The position numbers were made by a program, and so were the translations under genes. A DNA stretch of 64,000 nt from an uncultured Acidimicrobiales bacterium (GTDB taxonomy: Bacteria; Actinomycetota; Acidimicrobiia; Acidimicrobiales; SZUA-35), in the NCBI GenBank assembly GCA_937922805.1, contig CALAJV010000010.1:124001-188000 (forward strand), written 5' to 3'. Below the pieces are notes generated by a model. That model searched no databases and was not told the origin of the DNA. It saw nothing but the letters and a program-made list of their open reading frames with translations. Shown piece by piece: positions 62,735-64,000 of this stretch (position 1 is the first letter of the stretch; every line of letters starts with the position of its first letter).

Positions 62735-63495
62735 TCTGGAGACCTTTTCTCAGCGAACGCTTTCGGACCCTCGACGAAATCTTCGCTCTCGATCATCGCT
62801 TTCACCGCTTCGTATTTGCCTTCCATCGCAGCTCGTACACCGCCTGCCTCGAACCCGGCGTACGCCGCCTGCTTCGTGGCCCGGATCGACATAGGTGAGC
62901 ACTCCAATATCATGGCGGCCCACTGCTTAGCTCGGTCCATCAGCTCGCTTTGAGCAACGACTTCGTTGACAAACCCGAGTTCCTTGCCCTCGCTAGCTAG
63001 TACATGGCGCCCAGTAAGCATCATCCCCATGGCGTTCTTTAAACCAATTTGTCGAGGTAGCCGATGCATACCCCCTGCCAGGGCAGCGAGGCCAACCTTT
63101 GGCTCGGGCAGAGCAAACTTGGCGTTGTCGGAAGCGATTATCAGATCGCAGGCCAGCGCAATTTCGAAACCGCCGCCCATGGCAACGCCATTGACCGCAG
63201 CGATAACCGGCTTGCTCAGATCCCACCGAGCGGTAAGGCCAGCAAATCCAGAAGATGGCATGGCTGAGCGGTCGCCGCCCTCGGCTTGGTATTTGAGATC
63301 GTTTCCAGCTGAGAAGGCTCGATCTCCGGCGCCAGTAATGATAGCTACCCACAAGTCCTCGTCGTTTTGGAATTCGTCGAACGCTGCGGCCACCTCGGCG
63401 TTGCCCGGCGGGTGCAGCGCGTTCATTCGATCTGGCCTATCGATGGTAACGATAAACAGGTTGCCGTCTCGCTCTGTCTGACAAAATTGGCCCAT
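62719..63495 (-). CDS. Enoyl-CoA hydratase/isomerase
   Basis: 258 residues from ATG 63495. Crotonase fold: IDRPDRMNALHP, AIITGAGDRAFSAGNDLK with an oxyanion-hole loop, AVNGVAMGGGFEIALACDLI, and a PEPKVGLAALAGGMHRLPRQI segment at the second catalytic-glutamate region. It hydrates 2-enoyl-CoA or isomerises in beta-oxidation. First gene of the operon, overlapping the monooxygenase gene by 16 bases. Substrate class cannot be named. Confidence 0.9.
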   Translation of the reverse strand: MGQFCQTERDGNLFIVTIDRPDRMNALHPPGNAEVAAAFDEFQNDEDLWVAIITGAGDRAFSAGNDLKYQAEGGDRSAMPSSGFAGLTARWDLSKPVIAAVNGVAMGGGFEIALACDLIIASDNAKFALPEPKVGLAALAGGMHRLPRQIGLKNAMGMMLTGRHVLASEGKELGFVNEVVAQSELMDRAKQWAAMILECSPMSIRATKQAAYAGFEAGGVRAAMEGKYEAVKAMIESEDFVEGPKAFAEKRSPEWKGC

Positions 63496-63773
63496 AGATC
63501 AGAGAGTAGTTGACTGGGCCGGTCAGTCCTATTTGGCGCCAGCGTCCGGGGAATGACTAGACAGGCGCCCGCCTTTTGCCTGACGGTTAACGGCGGGACT
63601 TTTCATCTATATTGGAGTCGAACTACCGCCTGAGGGTTCAGACGGTACGGCGCGTTTTGTTCCGTTGCATCAGGCCGAGGGCAAATTGTGAAAATTTGGG
63701 CGGCCTGAACCATGGAAAACGTGTTCACCAACTATTGGCGCCAAGGTGGCGACTTTTGAGAGAGGGGCTTTAT

Positions 63774-64000
63774 ATGCAAACAATTGATGGGCAGCAACAA
63801 GGTGAGGGAACAAAAATTGGTGGCTTCGCCGCCGGGTTCTTTGGAGGACTGATTGGCGCTTTGCTGGTCCATTTTCTCGCTAAGAGTCCGGTCACAAAGA
63901 AGTTTGCTTGGATCGGGCTTGGTGTTGCAATCGCCCTAATTGTCGTCTTGATGATTTTGTCGATCGTGCTGGCGGCGGCGTCGACTACGACCGCAATTGT
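63774..64000 (+). CDS. Membrane protein, 5' part (cut by window edge)
   Basis: From ATG 63774 with GAGAGAGGGG just upstream, 75 full codons without a stop, running off the right edge. A short polar N-terminus (MQTIDGQQQGEGTKIGG) is followed by FAAGFFGGLIGALLVHFLA, a short basic linker SPVTKKFAW, and IGLGVAIALIVVLMILSIVL, so two membrane segments are seen. No family recognised. The 278 bases between it and the divergent enoyl-CoA hydratase gene show no clear promoter pair. Confidence 0.6.
   Translation, partial: MQTIDGQQQGEGTKIGGFAAGFFGGLIGALLVHFLAKSPVTKKFAWIGLGVAIALIVVLMILSIVLAAASTTTAI

Overview
The window reads as a chromosome segment of a monoderm, moderate-GC actinobacterium, most likely an aquatic member of the Acidimicrobiia. 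This is inferred from protein style and gene order, not from a marker gene. Supporting signs are a one-piece cytochrome b558-type SdhC, a secretin-less Tad pilus locus with BTAD/LysM and FHA proteins, paired dynamin-like GTPases, and the order sucCD - purH - folD - mdh - sdhCAB, a backbone I recall from Streptomyces. No rRNA, tRNA, insertion sequence, phage gene or CRISPR array was seen. Genes are dense, often with 4-base ATGA/GTGA overlaps.

Layout. 1-4.8 kb: 5' part of S-adenosylhomocysteine hydrolase, a class II aldolase, a secreted M91-like metallopeptidase with RTX calcium-binding repeats and two C-terminal WGW cysteine repeats, and mtnA; the two metabolic genes suggest methylthioadenosine salvage. 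4.8-6.2 kb (minus): a CpdA-like phosphodiesterase and a membrane-anchored protein with a Rieske-like but ligand-less C-terminus. 6.5-8.6 kb: sucCD with a strong terminator. 8.7-14.5 kb: a CUT1 sugar ABC system (ATPase divergent; binding lipoprotein, two permeases and LacI repressor in one operon) with a candidate LacI operator and a hairpin after the binding-protein gene. 14.6-19.6 kb: amidase lipoprotein, purH, folD, MFS protein.

19.9-33.9 kb is a Tad/Flp pilus locus: cpaB-tadZ-tadA-tadB-tadC-flp and three TadE/G-type pseudopilins, then a 1043-residue membrane LysM/BTAD protein and an FHA protein with a basic C-terminus. A converging set encodes the prepilin peptidase, an FHA protein with a zinc-ribbon-like segment and a membrane Ser/Thr kinase. 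Together these suggest a pilus with its own phospho-signalling module.

34-49.5 kb: mdh; a predicted one-pass protein joining a cytoplasmic HTH-like region to an external HELGH peptidase; an Fpg/Nei glycosylase with an altered zinc finger; an SCP2-like protein; two dynamin-like GTPases; a candidate small RNA or leader near 41.95-42.03 kb; sdhCAB with terminator; and a GH2-like protein whose nucleophile glutamate appears replaced. 49.6-64 kb: a second secreted protein with WGW cysteine repeats, a MoxR-like ATPase, a cyclic-nucleotide-binding protein, a MOSC protein, an MFS exporter, LemA plus a long M48 peptidase and a GH16-like protein, an enoyl-CoA hydratase / Baeyer-Villiger monooxygenase / acyl-CoA dehydrogenase operon (minus), and the start of a membrane protein at the right edge.

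All calls rest on reading translations, motifs and spacing by eye; no database search was run.
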